From a virus, in IMG/VR virus record IMGVR_UViG_3300028772_000024, positions 1 to 47,121 of that record: a DNA stretch of 47,121 bases. One strand, written 5' to 3'. Each line of letters opens with the position of its first letter. Within the stretch, counting starts at the first letter, position 1. The translations under genes were made by a program, and so were the position numbers. Of this stretch, positions 32,234-40,202 are shown one piece after another. Under the pieces are notes generated by a model. That model worked only from the letters and a program-made list of their open reading frames with translations, was not told the DNA's origin and searched no databases.

Positions 32234-32502
32234 AAAAGACTATTGAAATTACGACAACAAGAAAAAAGGAAGTTGAAATTATATTCCCGTTATATACAAA
32301 AACGAATTGCCATTCTTTTTACTTTAAGAGCGAAAAAGAGCTTATATGTGTTACGCTGTCTACGCTTGGAAATAATATAGAATTGTTTTCAAATCCATTT
32401 GATTATATAGAATGGGCTAATGAAAGAAAGTCAAATCGCAAACAATTCATTAGAGCCTATAATTCAGCATTAAAATCAATCAATAAAATAATAGAACCAT
32501 GA
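32230..32502 (+). CDS. Unknown protein, 90 residues
   Basis: Starts MKKTIEITTTRKKEVEIIFP; beta-rich first half, helical second half with NRKQFIRAYNSALKSINKII. Similar short phage proteins open with the same K-x-I-E-I-T-T style. Overlaps the next gene by ATGA. Confidence 0.65.
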   Translation: MKKTIEITTTRKKEVEIIFPLYTKTNCHSFYFKSEKELICVTLSTLGNNIELFSNPFDYIEWANERKSNRKQFIRAYNSALKSINKIIEP

Positions 32503-32798
32503 AAACACTAATCACTACGCTAATAATCTTAGCGTTATTATCAATCTTATTTTTCTTAATCAGAATCTATTTTAGCAAAGAGGTTGAAGAACCTGAAGAA
32601 CAAATCAATTTCGAGTTTATCAAACCTGTATCATTAGCCGGAAGTATACGAGTATTTAGTCTATACGGTAATCATTTAGCCGACATTAGTTGCGATGGGT
32701 CTATTGTGTATATTAGCAGCAAATCTATCGGTCAACAGGCTGAGATTAGGTATATAATGGATAATTATAAAACGGTTTATAAACAGTTAGCACAATGA
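32499..32798 (+). CDS. Membrane-anchored protein, 99 residues
   Basis: Residues 3-24 (LITTLIILALLSILFFLIRI) form a signal-anchor helix, then an acidic stretch (KEVEEPEEQINFEF) and a soluble domain of ~60 residues with VFSLYGNHLADISCDGSIVY. Probably displayed from the inner membrane. Function unknown. Confidence 0.7.
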   Translation: MKTLITTLIILALLSILFFLIRIYFSKEVEEPEEQINFEFIKPVSLAGSIRVFSLYGNHLADISCDGSIVYISSKSIGQQAEIRYIMDNYKTVYKQLAQ

Positions 32799-32812
32799 AC
32801 AAACAATGATTT

Positions 32813-33235
32813 ATGGCAATGAGTTTGCCTTTTGGATTAAAAGTAAAATGCGATAATTTAATATGCGGTTTAGTGTCTGTAAAGGTGTTAAATGACATGG
32901 TAGAAATTACATATCCAGAAAACCCAAGCATGCCATTTTCAAGACACAAAAACGTATATAAACCCATTCTTCACCCACTTTCCGACCTCACAAAACCGAT
33001 TGAGCATAATGGTGAAAAGTTTGTACCGATGGTTGAATTAGGCAGAATATTTAAACTAAATGTTGCTGAGTATTGTGTTATAGAACAAAATATTAAATAT
33101 AAAGAATTTGCACCCGATAACTTTAGATTTAGTGTAGTTATGCAGCTCATAGAATGGCATTTTGACATTGCATTTTTAATCGAAAAAGGAGAAGCGATTG
33201 ACGTAAACACATTAAAAACAAACCCATACTTATGA
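32813..33235 (+). CDS. Unknown protein, 140 residues
   Basis: Starts MAMSLPFGLKVKCDNLICGL. Soluble, mixed alpha/beta. A central part FVPMVELGRIFKLNVAEYCV is followed by a helix-rich end (FSVVMQLIEWHFDIAFLIEK). No family recognised; overlaps the next gene by ATGA. Confidence 0.65.
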   Translation: MAMSLPFGLKVKCDNLICGLVSVKVLNDMVEITYPENPSMPFSRHKNVYKPILHPLSDLTKPIEHNGEKFVPMVELGRIFKLNVAEYCVIEQNIKYKEFAPDNFRFSVVMQLIEWHFDIAFLIEKGEAIDVNTLKTNPYL

Positions 33236-33525
33236 CACAACTATCGTTAAAAGAAGCAAAAAGACTCTCTATTATTAAATGGGAAGCACATGTAAAGGCG
33301 GGAGGATATGAGCCAAATCTGCCAAAAGAGTTAGCCCCATTAGCGGCTAGTTGCGGATTCTGCGAAAGGTGGAATAATATATGTAGCGGATGTGAATTTG
33401 GAAAATTAGCTGGTCGTTGTGCCAGTTGGGATAAGAGCGACTTGTTTTCGATATGGTACAATAAACCAAACATCGAAAACGCCCAATCCATTCTAAACAT
33501 CATTAAATCTATACCCGATGAATAA
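33232..33525 (+). CDS. Cys-rich probable zinc-binding protein, 97 residues
   Basis: The segment CGFCERWNNICSGCEFGKLA followed by GRC gives C-x2-C-x6-C-x2-C with a fifth Cys, a likely zinc knuckle. The N-terminal helix is SLKEAKRLSIIKWEAHVKAG. It may bind nucleic acid. It is coupled to both neighbours by overlaps. Confidence 0.7.
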   Translation: MTQLSLKEAKRLSIIKWEAHVKAGGYEPNLPKELAPLAASCGFCERWNNICSGCEFGKLAGRCASWDKSDLFSIWYNKPNIENAQSILNIIKSIPDE

Positions 33526-33664
33526 CGGAAAATTAGTATACATAGAAGGCTCAAAAGAAACCGTTCTCAAAAACGACGCTCCATTTGCCTTATTGCAAAG
33601 TATGAGATCAGAAATGATAAGAAAAGGATATGATAAATTAAAACTAAAAATTAGATATAAATGA
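33518..33664 (+). CDS. Small protein, 48 residues
   Basis: Starts MNNGKLVYIEGSKETVLKND and ends in a basic helix (GYDKLKLKIRYK). It overlaps the previous gene by 8 bases and the next ATG by ATGA. Codon use is like its neighbours. Function unknown. Confidence 0.6.
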   Translation: MNNGKLVYIEGSKETVLKNDAPFALLQSMRSEMIRKGYDKLKLKIRYK

Positions 33665-33804
33665 AAATATTTAAGCCAGATTATAGATTTACAGTTCGTT
33701 GATTTATAGAAATTGCAGCAACGTTAGTGTCTATGTTGACAATGGGTATAATTAGACCGAGATGGTTATTTACTTATACTAAGAATAAAATGATCTTTAA
33801 ATAA
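33661..33804 (+). pseudogene. Small gene with in-frame TGA (interrupted 47-codon ORF)
   Basis: Starts by ATGA coupling. Codon 14 (33700-33702) is TGA; the frame then continues for 33 codons with FIEIAATLVSMLTMGIIRPR and a basic end to TAA at 33802. The second part contains a likely membrane helix. Reading TGA as Trp would give a smooth protein, but TGA ends many other genes here, so a nonsense mutation is the simplest reading. Confidence 0.55.
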
Positions 33805-33850
33805 GTGTATTAAACAATCACTTTAAATAACAACACATAACTAATTGATT

Positions 33851-34006
33851 ATGAACAAACAGCAAAAATTAGATAGACTGAAAAATGATGGATGGATAGT
33901 CACTGGATTTCCATTTAGAACCAAGCGTTTCGAAGCTCTAAAAAGAGGAGTAGAGATTAAAACTAAAAATATTTATAATTTACATAAACAAATATTTGGA
34001 TATTAA
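33851..34006 (+). CDS. Small protein with the shared DGW-IFG block, 51 residues
   Basis: MNKQQKLDRLKNDGWIVTGF then TKNIYNLHKQIFGY at the end. It consists almost entirely of the block that ends the proteins at 29950 and 30335 (D-G-W-x-V ... I-F/Y-G). This suggests a small stand-alone domain that is fused elsewhere. Function unknown. Confidence 0.65.
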   Translation: MNKQQKLDRLKNDGWIVTGFPFRTKRFEALKRGVEIKTKNIYNLHKQIFGY

Positions 34007-34007
34007 T

Positions 34008-34208
34008 ATGCTAGAAATTTTAAAATTTTCAGTTTCTGGGTTCTGGATTTTTATTGGATGTTATTCAATTATTTCCTTATTCCTTTATTTCGTAATAAAT
34101 GGAATACTTAGATTAGTATCCAGAACTTACAGGTTTTTCATTATTATGAAGTATGGTTATCCTCCTGAGCATTGCGATGCAGATGGAGACTTAAAAGTTA
34201 AGTCATGA
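34008..34208 (+). CDS. Small membrane protein, 66 residues
   Basis: Start at the ATG at 34008, one base after the previous stop. A hydrophobic stretch at ~9-33 (GFWIFIGCYSIISLFLYFVI) is one long or two short membrane helices; the C-terminus is soluble and acidic. Function unknown. Confidence 0.6.
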   Translation: MLEILKFSVSGFWIFIGCYSIISLFLYFVINGILRLVSRTYRFFIIMKYGYPPEHCDADGDLKVKS

Positions 34209-34312
34209 AATTACGAGTTATCAAAACGCATTAGCGAATATATAATAGTTAAACATTCTATTTTATGTTATTAAACATGCATAGAGATTATTAATCAATT
34301 AAATTAAAGTAT

Positions 34313-34320
34313 TATCTTTG
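34313..34320 (+). promoter_or_regulatory. Promoter -7 box
   Basis: TATCTTTG, 22 bases before the GTG start at 34343. The ~100 bases upstream hold no gene. Confidence 0.6.
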
Positions 34321-34342
34321 TAAACACTAAAAATTAAACCAA

Positions 34343-34921
34343 GTGAAACTATTAAAAAATTCCACGTATCAAAATTTATTGAATGAAAATTCTGTATTAT
34401 GCTCAGCCAATGCCAATTTAAAAAGTAATTTGGACATTATGTCGGATAAAGCCGTCAGACTAGAAAGAAAATTAATCAAAGTAGAAAAAGATTCTAAGAT
34501 TTTAACAGAAGGAATAGTTAGAATTGAACAGGAGAAGTCGGAAATTAGAAAGATGTATGCGAACGAACTGCTAAAAAGAGAGCATGTAATATCAGACTTA
34601 GAAAAAGAACGCCTTTATGTCAATTTAACGAGAGATAAGAAAGGGGTGCTGCATTCGATTGTAAAGAAGGAAAAGGCAGTCAAAAAGCCAGTAATTGTTT
34701 TATCCGCAAAAGAGTTTGCTGAAAAGTATTTAGGAAAGCGGACTAAAACAGATATTGGAACAGGTAAAATTTGTGGCTACGATCCAACTGATTCTTCTAT
34801 TTTGGTTGGGTTTGATGACAGTTTAAAAGGGCATGGTGGGTCAGCTTCTAATGGTGTTAAACTAAAAGAATATCCATCTTACTATTGGCAACATAAAGAC
34901 TTAATTAAATTAGCAAATTAA
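34343..34921 (+). CDS. Coiled-coil protein with small C-terminal domain, 192 residues
   Basis: GTG start; no ATG is suitably placed. Residues ~10-95 form a coiled coil. The C-terminal ~70 residues contain FAEKYLGKRTKTDIGTGKIC, GYDPTDSSILVGFDD and YWQHKDLIKLAN, a compact beta-rich domain of unknown type whose G-K-I-x-G-Y pattern resembles SH3-like domains. It is separated from its left neighbours by its own promoter. Confidence 0.7.
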   Translation: MKLLKNSTYQNLLNENSVLCSANANLKSNLDIMSDKAVRLERKLIKVEKDSKILTEGIVRIEQEKSEIRKMYANELLKREHVISDLEKERLYVNLTRDKKGVLHSIVKKEKAVKKPVIVLSAKEFAEKYLGKRTKTDIGTGKICGYDPTDSSILVGFDDSLKGHGGSASNGVKLKEYPSYYWQHKDLIKLAN

Positions 34922-34923
34922 CC

Positions 34924-35094
34924 ATGCCAAACTATTACGACAAGCACACCGCTACCGGATCGAGTCGCATTCAAAAAGTCAATCTCTCTATACAGGGAGA
35001 GATTGATTTAGAAGAAATACATAAAACGGATGTCGGAAAAATTCCGATACGAATAGATAAAAACACAATTAAATTAGTTAAAAATGGAAAATGA
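34924..35094 (+). CDS. Unknown protein, 56 residues
   Basis: Starts MPNYYDKHTATGSSRIQKVN and ends in basic residues (RIDKNTIKLVKNGK). It overlaps the next start by 11 bases. Beta-rich. No family recognised. Confidence 0.55.
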   Translation: MPNYYDKHTATGSSRIQKVNLSIQGEIDLEEIHKTDVGKIPIRIDKNTIKLVKNGK

Positions 35095-35281
35095 AATGAA
35101 TTTAAGAGATCGAGTAATTAAAATGATCATGGATAGCCTTGGAGATGCACCAAAAACTGCTTACCAAATTAACAAAAAAACAGGGATCAACCTTACAACG
35201 GCTGCCCAGATAATTAACGGGAATTTTAATCCCACGTTTAATACACTTTTAGAAATGGAAAAGAAATATAGTGTAAAATAG
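35084..35281 (+). CDS. Small helix-turn-helix regulator, 65 residues
   Basis: Contains KTAYQINKKTGINLTTAAQI then NGNFNPTFNTLLEMEKKY, a XRE-like helix-turn-helix with a following scaffold helix. It is short for a repressor and has no extra domain. It could act on the TGTT-N4-AACA sites or on the local promoter at 35304 (inference). Confidence 0.7.
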   Translation: MENEMNLRDRVIKMIMDSLGDAPKTAYQINKKTGINLTTAAQIINGNFNPTFNTLLEMEKKYSVK

Positions 35282-35303
35282 TTACTATATGAAATAATTG
35301 TTG

Positions 35304-35311
35304 TATCTTTG
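35304..35311 (+). promoter_or_regulatory. Promoter -7 box for homing endonuclease 2
   Basis: TATCTTTG, 29 bases before the ATG. Unlike the other two endonucleases, this gene has a short, unstructured leader. Confidence 0.6.
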
Positions 35312-35340
35312 CAACATTATTTTATTAAACTATTTATATT

Positions 35341-35895
35341 ATGAGGACAAGAAATTTAAAAGGCGGAGTATTATGGCAAAGATGGAAATTTATACCAGAT
35401 TATGAAGGGTATTATCGGTGTAGTTCTTTAGGCAGGGTTAGGAGCGTTGGCCGAGTAATTATAAGGTCGAATGGAGCTTCGCAAATAATACATGATCGAA
35501 TTCTAAGCGGATGGGTGTCGACTGGTTATCCGATGGTTACTTTATGTATTGGAGGCACCCATAAGGCAATGCACATTCATCAATTAGTATCTATAACATT
35601 TTTGGGACATAAGCAATGCAAGTTTGATTTTATCGTTGATCACAAAGACGGAAACAAGAAAAAGAACTACTTGTCGAATTTGCAGATTGTAACCAGTAGG
35701 GAAAATACTTCTGTTTGTTTTATTTCGGGAAGGGAAAACTATATGTCTCAATTCGTTGGTGTAACATGGGACAAAAGTAGAGATAAATGGATGGCTCATA
35801 TTAGAATAGGAAAATCAAGGAAAACAATTGGTAGATTCCTTACCGAAATAGAAGCCTCTAACGCATATCAAAATGAACTTTTAAAAATAAAATAA
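35341..35895 (+). CDS. HNH homing endonuclease (NUMOD4-HNH-AP2), copy 2
   Basis: 184 residues. NUMOD4 motif (WKFIPDYEGYYRCSSLGRVR), HNH core near residues 95-125 (DFIVDHKDGNKKKNYLSNLQ with SREN after it), and an AP2-like end (FVGVTWDKSRDKW, IGRFLTEIEASNAY). Same architecture as the genes at 22479 and 37048. It lies between a helix-turn-helix gene and a broken gene at 35895. Confidence 0.92.
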   Translation: MRTRNLKGGVLWQRWKFIPDYEGYYRCSSLGRVRSVGRVIIRSNGASQIIHDRILSGWVSTGYPMVTLCIGGTHKAMHIHQLVSITFLGHKQCKFDFIVDHKDGNKKKNYLSNLQIVTSRENTSVCFISGRENYMSQFVGVTWDKSRDKWMAHIRIGKSRKTIGRFLTEIEASNAYQNELLKIK

Positions 35896-36107
35896 TGTCC
35901 TCATCTGTAAAATGGAAGCAAGAGCATCCTGTATAAGCAAAGATAAATCAAAAGAAGTACAACGATAAGCATTGGGGTAAAAAATCGAATGGTGAGGCTA
36001 ATATAGAGTCAATAGTGGATAATTTACTATCTGGTAATATGTCAGTATTGGATGTAGAAGTGGCTTATGGTAAAATCAATAATTTAATAATCAAATCAAT
36101 AATTTAA
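35895..36107 (+). pseudogene. Small gene with in-frame TAA (interrupted 70-codon ORF)
   Basis: MSSSVKWKQEHPV, then TAA at 35934-35936 (codon 14), then 56 more codons in the same frame with good protein content (AKINQKKYNDKHWGKKSNGE and LLSGNMSVLDVEVAYGKI). The ATG overlaps the endonuclease stop. The end runs into a tandem duplication of about 21 bases (36075-36115) that also forms the next leader. Likely a recently inactivated gene. Confidence 0.55.
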
Positions 36108-36119
36108 TAATCAAATCAA
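36075..36119 (+). repeat. Tandem repeat of about 21 bases before the gene at 36121
   Basis: The block ATCAATAATTTAATAATCAA occurs twice in a row and ends in ATCAAATCAAA before the ATG. It belongs with the A/T-rich leader repeats that precede other genes here. Confidence 0.8.
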
Positions 36120-36120
36120 A

Positions 36121-36906
36121 ATGAAACAAGAATTTAATATAAAAGTATCCATTGAGCAAATTGAAAATAAGATTGTGACGGAGTTTGAATGTTCTCCCAA
36201 AAAATATAAAGACGGGGATATTGTATTGGTAAATTGGGATTATGCACACGATGCGCCAGCTATATTAAAAGATTATAATATGGGGTCTTGTCATGTCGCA
36301 ATAGCCACAGATAAGGATAATATACCCATATATAACCATAGCATAACAAATACAAATATAATCTGCTATGCCACTCCACACGAAAAACAACTCCTATTCG
36401 ATGCCTTAGAAAAAGCAGGAAAACGATGGAATGCTGAAACATTGCAAATTGAAGATTTAAAAGTTGAGCCAAAGGTTGGGGATTACGTGAAACTGATCTA
36501 CGGCGATGAGGAAGATTGCATATATTGTAGAATATTATCAATAAATAGCAAACAAATCGTATCTAAATCATCTTTCGCTCCTAAGGAGAACCGCTTAGAT
36601 TGTCGAAGTTTTTGCAACTATTCTACATATAGGATATTGACAGAAGCTCAATTCCAATCCGAAGTAAACTCTTTAGGTTTTGAATATGATTTTAAGAATA
36701 ATACGTTTAATGAGTTGAGATGGGAGCCGAAAGAAGGAGAAAGATGCTTCGAGCTGTCTATATTTTTAAATGAGCTTTGCGTAGTTGAAATTTTATATGA
36801 CTCAAGGTATCATAAAAAGTCATATGACGAAGGCAGGACGTTTAAAACCAGACTTGAATGCGAATCAGCAATTGAAAAAATAAAAGAAATATTAAAAAGC
36901 AAATAA
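36121..36906 (+). CDS. Unknown phage protein, 261 residues
   Basis: Starts MKQEFNIKVSIEQIENKIVT. Two diverged copies of a helix-plus-strand unit are seen: EKQLLFDALEKAGKRWNAET followed by LQIED, and EAQFQSEVNSLGFEYDFKNN followed by TFNE. That unit, with a preceding beta-barrel-like region (GDYVKLIYGDEEDCIYCRIL), occurs in many Bacteroidetes phage and mobile-element proteins of unknown function. Probably soluble. Confidence 0.7.
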   Translation: MKQEFNIKVSIEQIENKIVTEFECSPKKYKDGDIVLVNWDYAHDAPAILKDYNMGSCHVAIATDKDNIPIYNHSITNTNIICYATPHEKQLLFDALEKAGKRWNAETLQIEDLKVEPKVGDYVKLIYGDEEDCIYCRILSINSKQIVSKSSFAPKENRLDCRSFCNYSTYRILTEAQFQSEVNSLGFEYDFKNNTFNELRWEPKEGERCFELSIFLNELCVVEILYDSRYHKKSYDEGRTFKTRLECESAIEKIKEILKSK

Positions 36907-36932
36907 AACTTCGATATATCAAAATAATTCAC

Positions 36933-36940
36933 TATCTTTG
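36933..36940 (+). promoter_or_regulatory. Promoter -7 box for homing endonuclease 3
   Basis: TATCTTTG, 14 bases before P1 of leader L3. Confidence 0.6.
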
Positions 36941-36952
36941 CATAATATAATT

Positions 36953-37040
36953 ACGGTCTGACACTTAGTAATTAACAATTTAAAGCCTCATTGCATGGAT
37001 ATAGAAAGTCAGACCTCTATTGAAATCTTTGGGGCTATTT
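36953..37040 (+). ncRNA. Interleaved-stem leader RNA, copy L3
   Basis: P1 is GGTCTGAC (36955-36962) with GTCAGACC (37008-37015). P2 is AGCCTC (36984-36989) with GGGGCT (37031-37036), using one G-U pair, then a U-rich tail. Linker TTAGTAATTAAC as in L2. Confidence 0.75.
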
Positions 37041-37047
37041 TATTATT

Positions 37048-37815
37048 ATGAAACGAAACTTAGTAAAAGGTTATTTGTGGCAAAGGTGGAAGGATATACC
37101 AGATTATGAAGGGTATTATCGGTGTAGTAGCTTAGGGAATGTTAAAAGCTTAAATAGAACTATAATTAGAAGCGACCTAAGGATAAGTAATATAAAAGAA
37201 AAAATACTTAAGCCAGCACTCACTAAAAAAGGGTATCTCATGGTCGTATTATGTGTCAATAGTAAAAATGTATCTCTTCAAATACAACAGTTAGTCGCAA
37301 TTACCTTTCTTGGTCATATTAGCTGTGGAAACAAAGTAATAGTAGATCATAAAAATGGAAACAAGGTAAAGAATTATGTATCTAATCTTCAAACAGTAAC
37401 AAGCAGAGAAAATAATACAGTTTGTTTTAGAAAAAATAATGGAAAATACTCTTCTCAATATGTTGGTGTGTCATGGAATAACGGTCTTAATAAGTGGATG
37501 TCTCAAATTTACGTAAACGGGAAACATAAATATCTTGGCTTATTTGATTCGGAACTTGAAGCTTCGGAATCCTATCAAAAAGCATTAGAGCACGTTAAGA
37601 TTGGATGCCCTGAAAGTTATTTGGAATCAATATCCCATAAATCTTCATCTACATACGTAGGGGTTTCTTGGTATAGAAAATTAAACAAATGGAGATCAGC
37701 TATACGTATTGATGGTAAAAAGAAACATCTTGGATACTTTTATTCAGAATCTGAGGCATCATCTAAATATCAAAATGAATTATTAAAATTAAATCAATTA
37801 AAATTAAACCAATAA
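37048..37815 (+). CDS. HNH homing endonuclease with two AP2-like modules, copy 3
   Basis: 255 residues. NUMOD4 (WKDIPDYEGYYRCSSLGNVK), HNH core (KVIVDHKNGNKVKNYVSNLQ with SREN) and then two AP2-like units: YVGVSWNNGLNKW with YLGLFDSELEASESY, and YVGVSWYRKLNKW with HLGYFYSESEASSKY. Its relatives have one. The extra DNA-binding unit probably widens the recognised site. Its stop overlaps the ATG of the ATPase gene (TAATG). Confidence 0.92.
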   Translation: MKRNLVKGYLWQRWKDIPDYEGYYRCSSLGNVKSLNRTIIRSDLRISNIKEKILKPALTKKGYLMVVLCVNSKNVSLQIQQLVAITFLGHISCGNKVIVDHKNGNKVKNYVSNLQTVTSRENNTVCFRKNNGKYSSQYVGVSWNNGLNKWMSQIYVNGKHKYLGLFDSELEASESYQKALEHVKIGCPESYLESISHKSSSTYVGVSWYRKLNKWRSAIRIDGKKKHLGYFYSESEASSKYQNELLKLNQLKLNQ

Positions 37816-39518
37816 TGGAATCACCAAAAATTATTTCACTAACTCTAAATAGTAGATTTGGAGTTTTAGAAGCTCAGGAAGTTATTTTTACTCAGGATGT
37901 AAATCAACTTGTACAAATCAAAGGACAGGTCGGGCATGGAAAAAGTAGTGTAGGCAATGCTATTTCGGTAGGACTATCGGGAGGGTCAGAACGTGAAGTT
38001 CCATTAGACTTAAAGAAATTTGAGAATTTGGACATAGAAGAGCAGCTATCTTTCGGCGATGTTCCTGTATTCTTACACACTAAATATGAAGCAGGTAAAC
38101 TATCATCATCTGTTTATATTAAAGACATAAATGGTAAGCGATGTGACAACCCAGTACTTGCTGGCTCAAAATTTACCGCCGCATCACTGCGTGATTTTCT
38201 AAAGACCGAGCTTACATTCGGTGTTGATGAATTTTTATCTGAAAATCCAAAAGTACAGTTTAATTGGATGACAAGTGTCTACAAGGACAAATTAAAAGAT
38301 TGTGGAGTCATATTCGACAAGAAATCTCCATTATATGTTGGCTCAATCCTTTACGATTTGGAGCAAGCAAAAATGGATCGTTCACGTATCTACAACAAGG
38401 TAACCGAACTTAACGCATTTAAGACCAGATTGGAACAAGAAGGATATAAGGAAACTAACATTCCGGACTACATTAACGTTTCGCTTATCGAAGAGGAACA
38501 ACGCTCGGCAACCAAAAAGTACTACGAGGAAATTCAATCAATTGACAAGGAAATTAGCGATCTTAGTATTCAGGCATCTCAATATAATTCAGTTATTGCA
38601 AATTATAATGCAACGCTGGAAACGCAAAAAAAACTCATAGATTCCGAGGAAGAAAAAAAAGTAAATGAATTTAACTCTGTAGTTCAAAAAGAAATAGACC
38701 TAAGAGAAGAAATTCGTGTTTGTGTTGATTTCTTAGTCAAAAATGGGTTCACTGGAGTTAAAGAACAATTTGAAAGTCTACCAACAATAAGAGATAAAAA
38801 AGAAATAATTCTAACAGTAATAACCAAGATTGAAAAAGATGAGAACAACAAATTTATTCGCGTTGGTAACTATACTCCTGAAGTTGATAGTGCATTCGTT
38901 GGCATATCTGATTTACGCACTGCTGGGGCTATTCTCATGGATAAAAAATCTAAAGTGATAGAACCTAAAGAAGAAGATTATAGGTCTCGTATTGAGTCTG
39001 CAAAGGGGGCTAATCGCATTGCTGAACGTTGGAGTATTTTCTTTGAACATCAAGAAGCGGATAACAAGGTAAAAGAAATTTTTAACCGTTACAGAAAAGT
39101 ATTTACTACTATTGACTTAGGAGTTGCAGGGTTGAAGATGTCGTTACTTGGTGATGATTCGGATGAATCGAATGAAATTCGTACAACTTACAACGGAGAG
39201 CATGATACGGTACTATTCCATAACGAGAAGAAAGAAGCCCGCATTATATCGGCATATTCGCATACGCAAAGGAATGTATTGGCGGTATTACTTCAAATCT
39301 ATTTGCTTGAAGAGAAACGCAAAAAAGGACAAGAAGGTCTGAGGTACATGTTTTTTGACGCTCCTATTGATTTAAAGACTCGTGATATTTTAATTGATAT
39401 GCAGAAAAAGTATGATTTGCAGTTGATTACAACAACTACAGGGGATTTTGTTGTAGAGAATTTGAAAGAGGGTGAGATATTAATTGAGAATGGCTATTTA
39501 CTTTCAAAAAAGATATAG
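37815..39518 (+). CDS. SMC/RecF/Rad50-like ATPase
   Basis: 567 residues. The N-terminal Walker A is GQVGHGKSSVG at ~38; the middle (~200-290 and ~375-400) is coiled coil (RIYNKVTELNAFKTRLEQEG); the C-terminus has the ABC-type signature region and Walker B in RNVLAVLLQIYLLEEKRKKG and YMFFDAPIDLKTRDILI. This is the layout of SMC-like ATPases that hold or process DNA ends. It opens the recombination module with the YqaJ exonuclease downstream, so it may act like phage gp46/SbcC in recombination. No SbcD/Mre11 partner is visible. Confidence 0.8.
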   Translation: MESPKIISLTLNSRFGVLEAQEVIFTQDVNQLVQIKGQVGHGKSSVGNAISVGLSGGSEREVPLDLKKFENLDIEEQLSFGDVPVFLHTKYEAGKLSSSVYIKDINGKRCDNPVLAGSKFTAASLRDFLKTELTFGVDEFLSENPKVQFNWMTSVYKDKLKDCGVIFDKKSPLYVGSILYDLEQAKMDRSRIYNKVTELNAFKTRLEQEGYKETNIPDYINVSLIEEEQRSATKKYYEEIQSIDKEISDLSIQASQYNSVIANYNATLETQKKLIDSEEEKKVNEFNSVVQKEIDLREEIRVCVDFLVKNGFTGVKEQFESLPTIRDKKEIILTVITKIEKDENNKFIRVGNYTPEVDSAFVGISDLRTAGAILMDKKSKVIEPKEEDYRSRIESAKGANRIAERWSIFFEHQEADNKVKEIFNRYRKVFTTIDLGVAGLKMSLLGDDSDESNEIRTTYNGEHDTVLFHNEKKEARIISAYSHTQRNVLAVLLQIYLLEEKRKKGQEGLRYMFFDAPIDLKTRDILIDMQKKYDLQLITTTTGDFVVENLKEGEILIENGYLLSKKI

Positions 39519-39522
39519 TATT

Positions 39523-39921
39523 ATGGAAAAAATTTTAAGAATTGAAGAATCTAACTTCAAAATTAATGAAAAGTCATACGGTGGATATGATGGGTATGAA
39601 ATAGTAACCGATAAGCAAACAATTCGGATAGGAATATCTGATAGTCAATGCTGCTGTGAAGATTTCGGGTGCATAATCACAAATGATGAAATTTCAGAAT
39701 TTATTAACGCAGAATTAATTGGAGTTTCAATTACCGATACTGCATTAAACAATAAAGAAATTGAAGAGCTTGAATGCTTGGATTGCGGTGGAGCTATGTT
39801 TGTAAATATAGAAACCAACAAGGGTCTACTTCAATTTGTTACCTACAACTCACACAACGGATATTACGGGCATGAAGCGGTATTAGTGAGCAAGCAACTT
39901 AATCATAATGAAGATTTATAA
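39523..39921 (+). CDS. Small phage protein, DUF7448-like, 132 residues
   Basis: I start at the ATG at 39523 (MEKILRIEESNFKINEKSYG) because the longer frame overlaps the ATPase end. Features: IRIGISDSQCCCEDFGCIIT and a YNSHNGYYGHEAVL end. The C-C-E-D-x-G motif with a following His-containing turn matches a family of small phage proteins of unknown role (tentative DUF name). Confidence 0.65.
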   Translation: MEKILRIEESNFKINEKSYGGYDGYEIVTDKQTIRIGISDSQCCCEDFGCIITNDEISEFINAELIGVSITDTALNNKEIEELECLDCGGAMFVNIETNKGLLQFVTYNSHNGYYGHEAVLVSKQLNHNEDL

Positions 39922-39923
39922 CT

Positions 39924-40058
39924 ATGTCTAACCTTAAACAACTCTTATCACAAATCCTCAAAATGCTCGAAAATAACGAGTGCTATTAAATATATTCCAA
40001 TCGTGTTGGCTATGTAAAATATGTTCTTAAACATATAAATAAATTTGCATATAAATAA
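39924..40058 (+). pseudogene. Short ORF with in-frame TAA (weak candidate)
   Basis: MSNLKQLLSQILKMLENNEC then TAT and TAA at 39987; the same frame continues for 22 codons (IYSNRVGYVKYVLKHINKFA) to a TAA at 40056. The second half overlaps the -33 box of the next promoter, so the continuity may be chance. The first 21 codons alone could be a micropeptide. Confidence 0.3.
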
Positions 40059-40075
40059 ACTATGCAATATCTTTG
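40044..40075 (+). promoter_or_regulatory. Promoter of the recombination operon
   Basis: TTTG (40044-40047), a 20-base spacer, TATCTTTG (40068-40075): a full consensus match. Confidence 0.8.
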
Positions 40076-40085
40076 CAAATATAAT

Positions 40086-40185
40086 TGCAGGTTCGACAAT
40101 ACATGCAACTAACAAAATAAGCCCCTCTGTATGGAGATAAGATGTCGAACCCTTATCAAAGTCTTTGGGGCTAACTTATTTTAAA
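40086..40185 (+). ncRNA. Interleaved-stem leader RNA, copy L4
   Basis: P1 is GGTTCGACA (40090-40098) with TGTCGAACC (40143-40151), nine perfect pairs. P2 is AGCCCC (40120-40125) with GGGGCT (40167-40172), then a U-rich tail. Linker CAACTAACAAAATA. It precedes the gene at 40203 and probably the whole downstream operon. Confidence 0.78.
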
Positions 40186-40202
40186 AATCCAATCAAATCA
40201 AA

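Noticed and set aside
12911-36107. Genome-wide stop-codon recoding to explain interrupted small genes
   Set aside because: All three stop codons appear as interruptions, and TAG, TGA and TAA each end many clear genes here, for example the TAG at 35279 followed directly by a promoter.
36121-36906. Toxin-antitoxin or anti-defence function
   Set aside because: Repeated units resemble widespread phage proteins of unknown role; nothing in the sequence supports a specific activity.
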